Shown piece by piece: positions 36,638 to 45,589 of a stretch of DNA of 64,000 nt. The translations under genes were made by a program, and so were the position numbers. The notes beneath the pieces are model-generated. The model worked only from the letters and a program-made list of their open reading frames with translations. It searched no databases and was not told the DNA's origin. Within the stretch, counting starts at the first letter, position 1, and every line of letters starts with the position of its first letter. This stretch comes from Colwellia sp. MB3u-45 (GTDB lineage Bacteria > Pseudomonadota > Gammaproteobacteria > Enterobacterales > Alteromonadaceae), in assembly GCF_014077005.1 (NCBI RefSeq), contig NZ_JACGVC010000035.1, positions 27,918 to 91,917 of the forward strand, given 5' to 3'.

Positions 36638-38416
36638 ATGGCTGACTATCAAGTACCTTTAAAAGATATGAATTTTTTGTTATATGACGTATTTAATGCT
36701 GATAAATTGTGGCAGTCATTACCGGCATTAGCTGATCGGGTTGACCGAGATACCGCCGAAGCAATTTTAGAAGGTTGTGCAAAAATTGCAGAGCAAGAAA
36801 TAGCACCATTGTCGCGCAATGGCGATGAAGTAGGGGTTAGTTTCGATGCGGGTAAAGTCACGACAGCACCCGGCTATAAAGAAGCGTTTAAAACTTATGC
36901 TGAAGGTGGCTGGACCTCATTAGGCGGAGACCCTGACTTTGGTGGCATGGGCATGCCTAAAATGTTGACCGCATTTCATGAAGAAATGTTATGTTCGGCG
37001 GATATTTCATTTTCACTTTACCCAGGCTTAACTGCTGGCGCTGGCTTGTCGTTAGCAAAACATGGTAGTGAAGCATTAAAGAATCGCTATTTAACCCGTA
37101 TTTATGCCGGCGACTGGTGTGCAAGCATGTGCTTAACTGAAGCCCATGCCGGCACTGATCTAGGTATGATCAGAACGAAAGCGGTACCACAAGCTGATGA
37201 CAGTTATTTAGTGTCAGGGACAAAAATATTTATTACCGCCGGTGAGCATGATCTGACGGAGAATATTATCCATTTAGTGTTAGCTAAATTACCTGATGCG
37301 CCCGCTGGACCTCGTGGAATTTCATTATTCTTGGTACCAAAATTCAATGTTAATGATGATGAGTCCATCGGTGAACAAAACAATGTCAGCTGTGGTTCTA
37401 TCGAACATAAAATGGGTATTCATGCTTCAGCTACTTGTGTGATGAATTTTGATGGTGCTAAAGGTTATTTAGTTGGTGAGCTCAATAAAGGCTTAGCTTG
37501 CATGTTTACTATGATGAACTTTGAGCGAGTTGGTGTAGGTATCCAAGGTTTAGGTGCAGCAGAACGCTCGTATCAAAATGCTTTAGAATATGCCAAAGAT
37601 AGAATTCAAGGGCGTTCTTTATCTGGTGTTAAGTCACCTGATGCCCAAGCTGATTCGTTATTAGTACATGGTGATGTTCGTCGCATGTTGTTAAACATGA
37701 AGGCGTTAAATGAAGGTTCACGTGCCTTATCAACTTATACGGCTATGCAATTAGACATTGCGACTTATGGTTCGGGTGAAGCGCAAGTCAAAGCGGATCA
37801 ACTTGTTGCTATAATGACTCCGATTGCTAAAGCGTTTTTTACTGATCTTGGCTTTGAAAATACCGTTGCTGGTCAACAAGTTTTCGGTGGTCATGGTTAC
37901 GTTAGAGAATGGGGACAAGAGCAGTTAGTGCGAGATACCCGTATTGCACAAATTTATGAAGGCACTAACGGTATTCAAGCGATGGATTTGTTAGCCCGTA
38001 AAGTGGCCGGTAGTAAAGGCAAATTTGTGGCCGTCTTTCTTGAAGAAGTACGTGACTATATGCAAGCGGATAAAGTGGATGCTATGCAAGAGTTTACTCA
38101 ACCTTTGGCTAAGGCCACAAATGAACTTGAAGAATTAACGCAATACTTATTAACCGCAGCACAGACTTCGCCAGAAGAACTGGGTTGTGCGGCCAATGAC
38201 TATTTACACATATTTGGTTATACGGCGATGGCTTATGTTTGGGCTAGAATGGCAGAAGTTTCACTGGCTGCTAGCGATGATAAAACTTTCCATGAAAGTA
38301 AAGTCCGTACCGCTCGTTACTACTTTGCCCGATTATTACCCCGTACTCAGTCGTTGATCGCCTCAGCGAAATCTGGCCAAAGTGCGATGTTTGATATCGC
38401 AGAAGAGCTTTTTTAA
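36638..38416 (+). CDS. Acyl-CoA dehydrogenase, long DmdC/PA0506-type
   Basis: The protein has 592 residues from the ATG at 36638, six bases after GGAG. It performs FAD-dependent alpha,beta-dehydrogenation of an acyl-CoA. It has the ACAD N-terminal helical domain, the beta domain with CLTEAHAGTDLG, the C-terminal domain with QVFGGHGYVREWG and IYEGTNGIQAMDLLARK (catalytic-base region), plus an extra C-terminal domain. This extended form, near 590-600 residues, includes 3-methylmercaptopropionyl-CoA dehydrogenase DmdC and Pseudomonas fatty-acid enzymes. Substrate cannot be settled here; fatty acyl-CoA is the default. It is monocistronic with its own terminator. Confidence 0.93.
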   Translation: MADYQVPLKDMNFLLYDVFNADKLWQSLPALADRVDRDTAEAILEGCAKIAEQEIAPLSRNGDEVGVSFDAGKVTTAPGYKEAFKTYAEGGWTSLGGDPDFGGMGMPKMLTAFHEEMLCSADISFSLYPGLTAGAGLSLAKHGSEALKNRYLTRIYAGDWCASMCLTEAHAGTDLGMIRTKAVPQADDSYLVSGTKIFITAGEHDLTENIIHLVLAKLPDAPAGPRGISLFLVPKFNVNDDESIGEQNNVSCGSIEHKMGIHASATCVMNFDGAKGYLVGELNKGLACMFTMMNFERVGVGIQGLGAAERSYQNALEYAKDRIQGRSLSGVKSPDAQADSLLVHGDVRRMLLNMKALNEGSRALSTYTAMQLDIATYGSGEAQVKADQLVAIMTPIAKAFFTDLGFENTVAGQQVFGGHGYVREWGQEQLVRDTRIAQIYEGTNGIQAMDLLARKVAGSKGKFVAVFLEEVRDYMQADKVDAMQEFTQPLAKATNELEELTQYLLTAAQTSPEELGCAANDYLHIFGYTAMAYVWARMAEVSLAASDDKTFHESKVRTARYYFARLLPRTQSLIASAKSGQSAMFDIAEELF

Positions 38417-38450
38417 AGACCCGCTTTAATCGCCATTAAATACCTAATGA

Positions 38451-38490
38451 AAAAGCCAATTCAATCACCTTGAATTGGCTTTTAATTTTT
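38451..38490 (+). terminator. Rho-independent terminator after the acyl-CoA dehydrogenase
   Basis: A perfect 13-bp stem AAAAGCCAATTCA / TGAATTGGCTTTT with a 7-base loop is followed by a T-rich tail, 35 bp after the stop. Confidence 0.9.
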
Positions 38491-38820
38491 AATGGCTTAG
38501 ATCAACCATCAGTAGTTCAAATCCGCATCAGTAATGTGAGACAATAAGCGACTTTATAGCTATTTGGGATATCTATCATGTAAGATATTCAGTAGCATTT
38601 AGTGAGTGAATTAATTAACTATTGATCAGTCTGCATTAAAGTTCACTGATAAAGTTATAAGACACTCCACAGCGAATACTCGACTTTATAGCCCATTCAT
38701 TATATTAGTAAGCACTTAGAAACGGATTGGCATGGCTAGGTTTATGCCTAGGTTCATGGGTAGGTTATAGGTGTTTGGTAGATATCAAATTTTTAAACAC
38801 ACAGGATTAGGGAGAAATCA
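38491..38820. other. Gap upstream of the hydrolase-mlaA operon
   Basis: No gene is visible in these 330 bp. The last part has imperfect repeats of TAGGTTTATG / TAGGTTCATG / TAGGTTATAG (about 38739-38771). The operon promoter should lie here but is not obvious. Confidence 0.5.
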
Positions 38821-40116
38821 GTGCGTATTTTGAGTGTTTTACTCATCATAATGCTAGCAGCATGTAGCAGTAAAAAAGATGAAGTTGTTGTTAGCAAACC
38901 AGTATGCGATTTAGCATATTCGTCCTATCAAGCCACCGTTACCGGCTACTGCCAAGAAGCGGCTGCTGACCTACCAGAGTCATTAGACATTATTAATAAA
39001 AGTATAACGATTAAGCCGTTAGATGAAATTTCTGAGGTATTTTGGTTTAACAAAAAAATGAAATACTCGTTAATAAAACAAGAAGCGAGTGCACCCTTGA
39101 TTTTTATTATTGCCGGTACTGGAGCGAGCTACAATAGTGTGAAAATGCTCAGTCTGCAAAAAAGTTTTTTTCAGCAGGGTTATCATGTCATCTCATTGTC
39201 ATCGCCAACTTTTGCTAATTTTATTGTTAACTCACCTAACACCCAATACATGCCAGGTGATTTAGCGCATGATGCAGAATATTTATATCAGGTGATGAAT
39301 TTAGTTTGGGCACAAGTTCAAGCTCAAGACGCAGTAGAGGCATTGTCATTTTCTCTTACCGGTTACAGCTTAGGTGGAGCGCATTCAGCATTTTTAGCGC
39401 TACTTGATGAAGAAAAACAAGCGTTTAACTTTGAAAAAGTGCTTCTGATTAATCCACCGGTTAGTTTATATAACTCAGTTAGTATTTTAGATAAATACTT
39501 TGATCTACGTGATAATCGACAAGCGGCGGTTGCTATGTTTGATGATATTTTCTCCCGTTTTTCCATTGTTTACTCAGCACAACGGTCTTCAAAATTTGAT
39601 CAAGGCTCAATATTTAGTTTATTTAAAAATGTTGCCTTAACTGAAGCCGAGTTAAAACTGTTAATTGGTGCCTCGTTTAGAATATCGTCATCAGATATGA
39701 TATTTGCCATCGATGTTAGTTTTAACACGGGTGCAATCACCTATAAAAACCACAGGATAAGCAAACTTGAGACTTTAACTCATTCACTACAACGCGCCAG
39801 TGAAATCACCTTTGTTGATTATTTTGACCGTGCCATGTTACCCAGAGCCCAGCGTGAAGATGCCAGTATCACCAAAGCCGATTTGATCGAACGTTACAGC
39901 TTACATGCCATTGAAGATTATTTAACCGCATCTGATAAAATTTATTTGGTCACCAATCAAGACGATATTATTTTACAGGCGGGCGAGGTGGAGTATTTGC
40001 AGAGCATTTTTACCGATAGGGCGAAAATTTTCCCTCGTGGTGGACACCTTGGCAACATTGATAGATTAAGTTTTGTTGAGCACCTACAGACCACGTTCCA
40101 AGGAGGGCTAAATTAA
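38821..40116 (+). CDS. Lipoprotein with alpha/beta-hydrolase fold, coupled to mlaA
   Basis: The 431-residue protein starts at a GTG preceded by AGGGAG. A lipobox (MLAAC, Cys about 15) predicts lipid anchoring. The mature part reads as a serine hydrolase: an oxyanion-type strand PLIFIIAGTGASYNS, a nucleophile elbow TGYSLGGAHSA (Ser about 183), and a late RGGHLGNID that could supply the His. I do not recognise a named family. Its stop overlaps the mlaA start codon by one base, so the two are translationally coupled, which suggests a role in envelope phospholipid handling (inference). Confidence 0.8.
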   Translation: MRILSVLLIIMLAACSSKKDEVVVSKPVCDLAYSSYQATVTGYCQEAAADLPESLDIINKSITIKPLDEISEVFWFNKKMKYSLIKQEASAPLIFIIAGTGASYNSVKMLSLQKSFFQQGYHVISLSSPTFANFIVNSPNTQYMPGDLAHDAEYLYQVMNLVWAQVQAQDAVEALSFSLTGYSLGGAHSAFLALLDEEKQAFNFEKVLLINPPVSLYNSVSILDKYFDLRDNRQAAVAMFDDIFSRFSIVYSAQRSSKFDQGSIFSLFKNVALTEAELKLLIGASFRISSSDMIFAIDVSFNTGAITYKNHRISKLETLTHSLQRASEITFVDYFDRAMLPRAQREDASITKADLIERYSLHAIEDYLTASDKIYLVTNQDDIILQAGEVEYLQSIFTDRAKIFPRGGHLGNIDRLSFVEHLQTTFQGGLN

Positions 40117-40871
40117 TGTCAATGCTTGCCAATAAGTGTTCTAAGTTATTCGTTATCACCCTGTGTTTTTTATTGTTAGCCTGCTCCTCACAGCCAAAAT
40201 TAGAGAGTACGGCCATAACACCGATCATTGCGATACCAGATAATCTGGCAGAACTTGGTGTGATGAGTGCTTATTCCGACCCTTGGGAGGGGTTTAATCG
40301 TCGTATGTATTATTTTAATGCTAAAGCCGATGAATACGTTTTATTACCCATAGTGACGGGCTATAAGAAAATCACCCCTGATGTTGTTGAAACTGGGCTG
40401 AGTAATTTTTTCAATAATATGGCTGAAATATCAACGTTTATCAATTCGTTATTGCAGTTTAAATTATCAGTGGCGGGCGAAACATTAGGTCGTTTTGCTG
40501 TTAATACCAGCTTAGGTTTAGCAGGGTTAATCGACGTTGCAACACCTATGGGTTTAGCCGCGCAAGATGAAGACTTTGGTCAAACACTAGGGTTTTGGGG
40601 CGTTAAGGCCGGACCATATCTCGTTTTACCTCTATTGGGCCCCTCGTCACTGCGTGATGCCACCGGTCTTGTTTTTGATGGTTTAGCAGATCAACAAGTG
40701 ATGGATGAGCTGGGGATGAAATCTGAAGAGGAACTTTATCTTTCATTACTGAACAGTATTGATGCGAGAGCCAGATTACCTTTTCGCTACTACGGCTCGG
40801 GTTCAGCATTTGAATATGACTACTTTAAATTACTTTATAAGAAGTATCGTGAAATTCAAGTGGCTCGTTAA
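40116..40871 (+). CDS. mlaA: Outer-membrane phospholipid transport lipoprotein MlaA (VacJ)
   Basis: The 251-residue protein has a signal peptide and lipobox (LLLAC, Cys about 28), then the MlaA core DPWEGFNRRMYYFNAKADEYV, NFFNNMAEISTFINSLLQ, GRFAVNTSLGLAGLIDVA and the GVKAGPYLVLPLLGPSSLRD motif. MlaA removes mislocalised phospholipids from the outer leaflet of the outer membrane and passes them to MlaC and MlaFEDB. AGGAGG lies nine bases before the ATG. It shares an operon with the lipoprotein hydrolase. The other mla genes are not in this window. Confidence 0.96.
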   Translation: MSMLANKCSKLFVITLCFLLLACSSQPKLESTAITPIIAIPDNLAELGVMSAYSDPWEGFNRRMYYFNAKADEYVLLPIVTGYKKITPDVVETGLSNFFNNMAEISTFINSLLQFKLSVAGETLGRFAVNTSLGLAGLIDVATPMGLAAQDEDFGQTLGFWGVKAGPYLVLPLLGPSSLRDATGLVFDGLADQQVMDELGMKSEEELYLSLLNSIDARARLPFRYYGSGSAFEYDYFKLLYKKYREIQVAR

Positions 40872-41024
40872 CCCAGTTTACATAAACTGCAGTGACCAAA
40901 GTCAGCTGAATCTGCCCAGTGTTAGGTATCTTAATGTAGCTTAGCGATAACAATTAATGGTAGGTTTAGCTATTTTATTAATTACAGGTATAATCACGCC
41001 TGGTAAATTTTATAGGAATGTCTT

Positions 41025-41798
41025 TTGTTAGCAGTTATTCGTGTCATATTGATGACTTTTTCTTTAGTTATCATCTGTATTTGTTCAATTTTATTCTGTT
41101 TGATTAGGCCATTTCATCGCGACAATGTTCATCATACAGCTAATTATCTTGGCAAAGTTGCAAAAATTTTAGGTTTAGAGGTTGAGGTTAGAATACCAGA
41201 GTCGACAAAAAATATGGGCCCTGTTGTCTATATTTGTAATCATCAAAATAGCTATGATATTTTCACCGTCAGTAATGCTGTTCAACCCGCAACGGTTAGT
41301 GTTGGCAAAAAAAGTTTAAAATGGATCCCCTTTTTTGGTCAAATGTATTGGCTAACGGGTAATATTTTAATTGATAGAAAAAATAAAAATAAAGCCATGA
41401 ATACTATCGATACTACCGCTAGAAAAATTCGTGAAAAAAAGCTGTCTGTTTGGTTATTTCCAGAAGGCACACGCAGTTATGGCCGTGGTTTATTACCTTT
41501 TAAATCAGGCGCATTTCGCACGGCGGCAAAAGCTAATGTACCTATCATTCCTGTTTGTGCAAGTAACACTCATAAAACCATAGACTTAAATCGTTGGGAT
41601 AACGGTAAAATGATTATCGAATTTTTACCACCGGTATATTTATCTAGCGAAGATAAAGATAAAATTCGCAACATAACCAATAAAACCCGCAGTGACATGC
41701 TAGCGAAAATTGAACAATTGAATATTGAAACAGACCGTCAGCTACCACAAGTAGATGACCAAAATTCGCCAGATAAGCAAACAAGTGAGATAAAATAA
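41025..41798 (+). CDS. plsC: 1-acyl-sn-glycerol-3-phosphate acyltransferase (PlsC family)
   Basis: This 257-residue protein has an N-terminal membrane helix (about residues 4-27), the acyltransferase motif NHQNSYD (HxxxxD type), FPEGTRSYGRG, and a later PIIPVCAS. It would acylate lysophosphatidic acid to phosphatidic acid at the inner membrane. The start is a TTG seven bases after AGGA; the nearby ATG at 41018 is out of frame. It overlaps rraB by one base. The C-terminal 25 residues are polar and acidic. Paralogues of plsC are common, so it may not be the only one in the genome. Confidence 0.92.
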   Translation: MLAVIRVILMTFSLVIICICSILFCLIRPFHRDNVHHTANYLGKVAKILGLEVEVRIPESTKNMGPVVYICNHQNSYDIFTVSNAVQPATVSVGKKSLKWIPFFGQMYWLTGNILIDRKNKNKAMNTIDTTARKIREKKLSVWLFPEGTRSYGRGLLPFKSGAFRTAAKANVPIIPVCASNTHKTIDLNRWDNGKMIIEFLPPVYLSSEDKDKIRNITNKTRSDMLAKIEQLNIETDRQLPQVDDQNSPDKQTSEIK

Positions 41799-42148
41799 TG
41801 ATTGATGAAGCATTGCAACAATGGCAAGAACATACCGAGCAATTGATCGCTACACTAGTTGAAGATGGCACAAATGAAGAAGTTCACCATACAATTGAAC
41901 ATCATTTTTCTAGTGGAGACTTTGATATTCTAGAAAAAGCGGCGATTACAGCATTTAAAAGCGGCTTTGAAATTGAAGAGCCAGAAGAGGCCGAATTAGA
42001 AAACGGAGATAAAGTCTTTGCTTTCGATATTGTGACCGAACAAGCTTTAGATTTTGATATTATTTTTGATGAAACAAAAACGATGTTCGAATTAGCAAAA
42101 AAATGTAACGTAGATTATGATGGCTGGGGTACCTACTTCGAAGAATAA
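41798..42148 (+). CDS. rraB: Regulator of RNase E activity B (RraB)
   Basis: The 116-residue acidic protein aligns with E. coli RraB (138 aa): TLVEDGTNEEVHHTIEHHF, LEKAAITAFKSGFE, and the C-terminal NVDYDGWGTYFEE matching VEYDGWGTYFED. RraB binds the RNase E scaffold and modulates mRNA decay. It lacks the acidic tail of about 20 residues seen in E. coli. Its ATG overlaps the plsC stop by one base (TAATG), so translation is coupled. Confidence 0.95.
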   Translation: MIDEALQQWQEHTEQLIATLVEDGTNEEVHHTIEHHFSSGDFDILEKAAITAFKSGFEIEEPEEAELENGDKVFAFDIVTEQALDFDIIFDETKTMFELAKKCNVDYDGWGTYFEE

Positions 42149-42229
42149 GCCAATATCGATCAGCAGGAAGGATCAGCAAGGAACGAGCTACAAGTAGAAA
42201 TAAGTAACTCACGATAAAAAGGTTATCCA

Positions 42230-42385
42230 ATGGAATGGTTAAATACGTTATTACGACCTGAAATTTTAGCGCTATTAATTGCAATTGTAGCGATTGTTGC
42301 TGTGTTTGTAGTTGCCACACGCAAGGCGCATCATCGGCATCAAGAGCGCATAGAGAATATTAAAAACGGCTTTAATCCTGATTAA
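42230..42385 (+). CDS. Small single-pass membrane protein (51 residues)
   Basis: A short frame starts MEWLNTLLRPEILALLIAIV, has one strongly hydrophobic helix (about residues 9-31) and ends with a basic, His-rich cytoplasmic tail (TRKAHHRHQER) and NGFNPD. AAAAAGG lies seven bases before the ATG, and a strong terminator starts one base after its stop codon, so it looks like the last gene of the plsC-rraB operon, 81 bp behind rraB. I do not recognise a family. It is too short for common ORF cut-offs and easily missed. Confidence 0.75.
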   Translation: MEWLNTLLRPEILALLIAIVAIVAVFVVATRKAHHRHQERIENIKNGFNPD

Positions 42386-42386
42386 T

Positions 42387-42420
42387 AAAAAACGCAAAGT
42401 GTCACACTTTGCGTTTTTTT
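42387..42420 (+). terminator. Rho-independent terminator after the small membrane gene
   Basis: A perfect 15-bp stem AAAAAACGCAAAGTG / CACTTTGCGTTTTTT with a 3-base loop (TCA) and a T-run. It is near-symmetrical, so it could also act on minus-strand transcripts from the RND gene ending at 42500. Confidence 0.95.
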
Positions 42421-42499
42421 ATCACTGATATTTATGGCCAATAAGGCTTTATTAACGATAACGCTAGCCATTTTTTAAAGTGAATTTTATCAAAGCGCA

Positions 42500-45400
42500 T
42501 TAAGCTAATACTGGCTGTTTTGTTAATTCAAAGGCATTACGTTGACTTAATAGTGAAAACGCTGCCGGGACAAAGATAAAGGATAACAGTGTGGTTAACA
42601 CTGTACCACCGGCAACCGCGACAGCAAAAGGTGGCCAGAAGCCACCACCTGCAAGAATTAACGGCAGAAAGCCACCAACAGTAGTTATGGTAGTTGAACT
42701 AATATGACGTGCGCAACTTTGTACGCAGCGAATAATAGCTGCACGGTCACCTTGTATCGCTTGCTCATCCATTTTTAATTCAGCTATGATCACAATAGCC
42801 GCATTAATAGCCAGCCCCATTAACCCTAATAAAGCAATGATGACGGTAAAGCCAAAGGGATAATCAAAAATATAAACGCTCAGTAAGCCTAAGCCAATGG
42901 ATTGAAATGCCGATAAAAATATAATCGCACTGAGTCTAAAAGAATTAAACGACAGCACCACAACTGTAAGTAGCAGGGTTAATATCAAGCCAACACTGGC
43001 CATGAGTTTACCCACCGCTTTATTGCGCTCTGCCGATTCACCGCCGAATTCTATTTGATAACCATTAGGTAATTGGTAGTCAGCCTTAGCCATACTTTCT
43101 TTAATTCGGTTAAGTACGATAGACGGTAAAACGTCTGCGCGAATATAGCCCTCAATAACATTCACTCGTACGCCATTGCGATGCGGAATGGCGCCGCGAC
43201 TGGGTTTAATCTCTAAATCTGCGATGGCAGTTAAGGCAATGGCCTGCTTTGAGCTGGGATTAATAATGTTAATGTTGGCTAATGCCGCTAAGTCATCTCG
43301 TTGTTCGTTACCAATTCTAACCCTGACAGGAATTGATTCTGTTGCCTCAATAACCGAGCCGTTGGTTTGACCTGACAGTGTGGTATTAAGTTGCTTGGCG
43401 ACCTGTACTAACGACAAGCCAGCTAAGTTAGCTTTTGCTTCGTCAATATTAACCCAAACTTTTGGCGTGCCAGGTTGTAGTGTTGAACGGCTATGGGTAA
43501 TGTCTTGGGTTGCTGACATAAAAGCGCGAATATCATCACCAATTGTTTTTAAACGGTCAAGATTTGGGCCAAAAATACGCAATTCTACCGGTGCGTTAAA
43601 GGGCGGGCCTTGTTCAAGTTTTCTGACTAATATTTGCGCTTCAGGCAACATATCATCAAGTGTTTGTTGAATTTGGGGAATTAAACGATTCGCTGCCGCA
43701 AAATTTGTTGCGGTTACCATACCTTGGCCATAATACTGCGCACCATCTTTGGTTGGCATTAAATTATAGTAAAAAGAAGGCGCATTTTTACCGATAAACC
43801 AGCGCACCGATTCAATGCCATCGAGCGCTTCAAGGTAGTTGGTAAGTACTTTACTAACCCGCTCAGTATTGATTATGCTGCTTTGTGCGGGTAAAAAAAG
43901 TTCAACCTGAAACATGTCACGATCTGAGGAGGGGAAAAATTGCTCTTGCAGCTGTTTAGCGGCAATAAAACCTAATAAAGGCAAACAAACTACCAAGGTG
44001 ATCACCAGTTTTCTATGTAGTAGTGACCAGTTAAGCAAGCGCACAAAACCACGATTTAACGCCGGTAAACTAATCCCACTTTGATACCAACGAGTCGAAT
44101 TTTTATGCCTGTGTCGGCTAATAAAACGACCTGATAAGCCAGCAACAATAGTGTGAGATATAATATAAGAGCCGACTAAAGAAAATATAACACTAAGCGC
44201 AATACCGCCAACAAACTCACCGGCAGGCCCTGGCATAAGCACAATCGGCATAAAGGCTAAAATGGTGGTTAATGTTGAACCCAGCAAAGGTAACCATAAG
44301 TGATTGACTGCATTGGCTATCGCGTCAAGCCTACGTTGGCCCTTTTCGATATTGGTTTTTACGGTATCAGCCATCACAATGGCATTGTCCACCATAATAC
44401 CCAAAGCAACCACTAAACCCGTCACCGACATCTGGTGTATAGGGAGGCCATAAAAATTCATCACGGATAAGGTAAATAACACGGTTAATGGCAGCGATAA
44501 GGTGACAATCAAAGCGGCTTGCCAGCCTAAGGTAATCAGTAATACTGCGGCAATAATGGCAAATCCTAGTGCGATATTACCGACTAAGTCGCTTAAACGC
44601 GCTTCGGTATAGCTGCTTTGATCGAATATCACCTCCAAAGTGACATTATTAGGTAGCGTTTGTGTAAATGAGGTTAACGCTTTTTGCACCGATGCACTCC
44701 ATTGGTCGATACGCAAGTTTGGCAACATGCGGGTAGCAACAACTACCGCTTGTTGATTGTTGACCATGGCTATTTCGGTTGGCGGGTAATTGACTGTTTT
44801 TCGAATATCAGCAATGTCTCCTAAGCGCACTAAGTTGCCATTATCATCAGCTTTTATCGAGATGGTACTAATGCGGTTGGTATTGTGTAATGCACCAACC
44901 AACTCTATTTGCATCTGATTGAATGCGTTGGTGAGCTTTCCTGCCGATACTTTAGCATCAGCATTAAGAATTTTTTCTGAAATATCATTGATTGAAAGGT
45001 TTAATTGGCTGCTAATAACGGGGTCTACCTCGACCAGTACTTCCTCTGAGCCTTGGCCGAATATAGTGACTAAATCTGTACCATAAACCAGTTTTAGCTG
45101 ATTTTGTAATTCATTAGCATAGCGACCTAAAATAGCAATGTTGGGTGTATCGCTACCTTGCCAATTTAGGGCAATTATTTGCGTGTAAGCATAACCTCTG
45201 TCGTCTTCTAGTACCGGCGTTAGTGTGCCGTTTGGCAAACTTGGGCTGAGATCGTTCAGTAAATCTCTAACCCGTGACCATATTGGCTTGGGATCGGTGA
45301 TTTCATCTTGTAATTGCACTTGGACAATTGAAATACCCGCACGAGAATTTGACGTGAGTAGGTTTATTTCTGGTAGTTTTCTAAGGCTTTGTTCTATTTT

Positions 45401-45589
45401 CTCGCTGATCAGTACTTCAACTCGCTCAGCACTAGCACCCGGTAATTGTGTAATAACGCTAGCGATTCTATTAGTTATCCTTGGATCTTCGGTACGGGGT
45501 AAATTGCTTAACGCCCCTAAACCCGCCACCAATAAAAGCGTGATCATCAAGGACATTAAACGACCATTTTTGACAAATGAACGTATCAT
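42500..45589 (-). CDS. RND efflux permease, second system
   Basis: This full-length RND transporter has 1029 residues with N-terminal helix SLMITLLLVAGLGALSNLPRTEDP, two large periplasmic domains and helix 4 motif VDNAIVMADTV, where the second Asp of the AcrB relay is replaced by Asn. The start MIRSFVKNGRLMSLM and the PRTEDPRI segment are typical of a marine HAE1-related subgroup distinct from the pump at 21735. It overlaps the preceding fusion-protein gene by 4 bp. Control by the divergent TetR-family gene is likely. Substrate unknown. Confidence 0.92.
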   Translation of the reverse strand: MIRSFVKNGRLMSLMITLLLVAGLGALSNLPRTEDPRITNRIASVITQLPGASAERVEVLISEKIEQSLRKLPEINLLTSNSRAGISIVQVQLQDEITDPKPIWSRVRDLLNDLSPSLPNGTLTPVLEDDRGYAYTQIIALNWQGSDTPNIAILGRYANELQNQLKLVYGTDLVTIFGQGSEEVLVEVDPVISSQLNLSINDISEKILNADAKVSAGKLTNAFNQMQIELVGALHNTNRISTISIKADDNGNLVRLGDIADIRKTVNYPPTEIAMVNNQQAVVVATRMLPNLRIDQWSASVQKALTSFTQTLPNNVTLEVIFDQSSYTEARLSDLVGNIALGFAIIAAVLLITLGWQAALIVTLSLPLTVLFTLSVMNFYGLPIHQMSVTGLVVALGIMVDNAIVMADTVKTNIEKGQRRLDAIANAVNHLWLPLLGSTLTTILAFMPIVLMPGPAGEFVGGIALSVIFSLVGSYIISHTIVAGLSGRFISRHRHKNSTRWYQSGISLPALNRGFVRLLNWSLLHRKLVITLVVCLPLLGFIAAKQLQEQFFPSSDRDMFQVELFLPAQSSIINTERVSKVLTNYLEALDGIESVRWFIGKNAPSFYYNLMPTKDGAQYYGQGMVTATNFAAANRLIPQIQQTLDDMLPEAQILVRKLEQGPPFNAPVELRIFGPNLDRLKTIGDDIRAFMSATQDITHSRSTLQPGTPKVWVNIDEAKANLAGLSLVQVAKQLNTTLSGQTNGSVIEATESIPVRVRIGNEQRDDLAALANINIINPSSKQAIALTAIADLEIKPSRGAIPHRNGVRVNVIEGYIRADVLPSIVLNRIKESMAKADYQLPNGYQIEFGGESAERNKAVGKLMASVGLILTLLLTVVVLSFNSFRLSAIIFLSAFQSIGLGLLSVYIFDYPFGFTVIIALLGLMGLAINAAIVIIAELKMDEQAIQGDRAAIIRCVQSCARHISSTTITTVGGFLPLILAGGGFWPPFAVAVAGGTVLTTLLSFIFVPAAFSLLSQRNAFELTKQPVLA

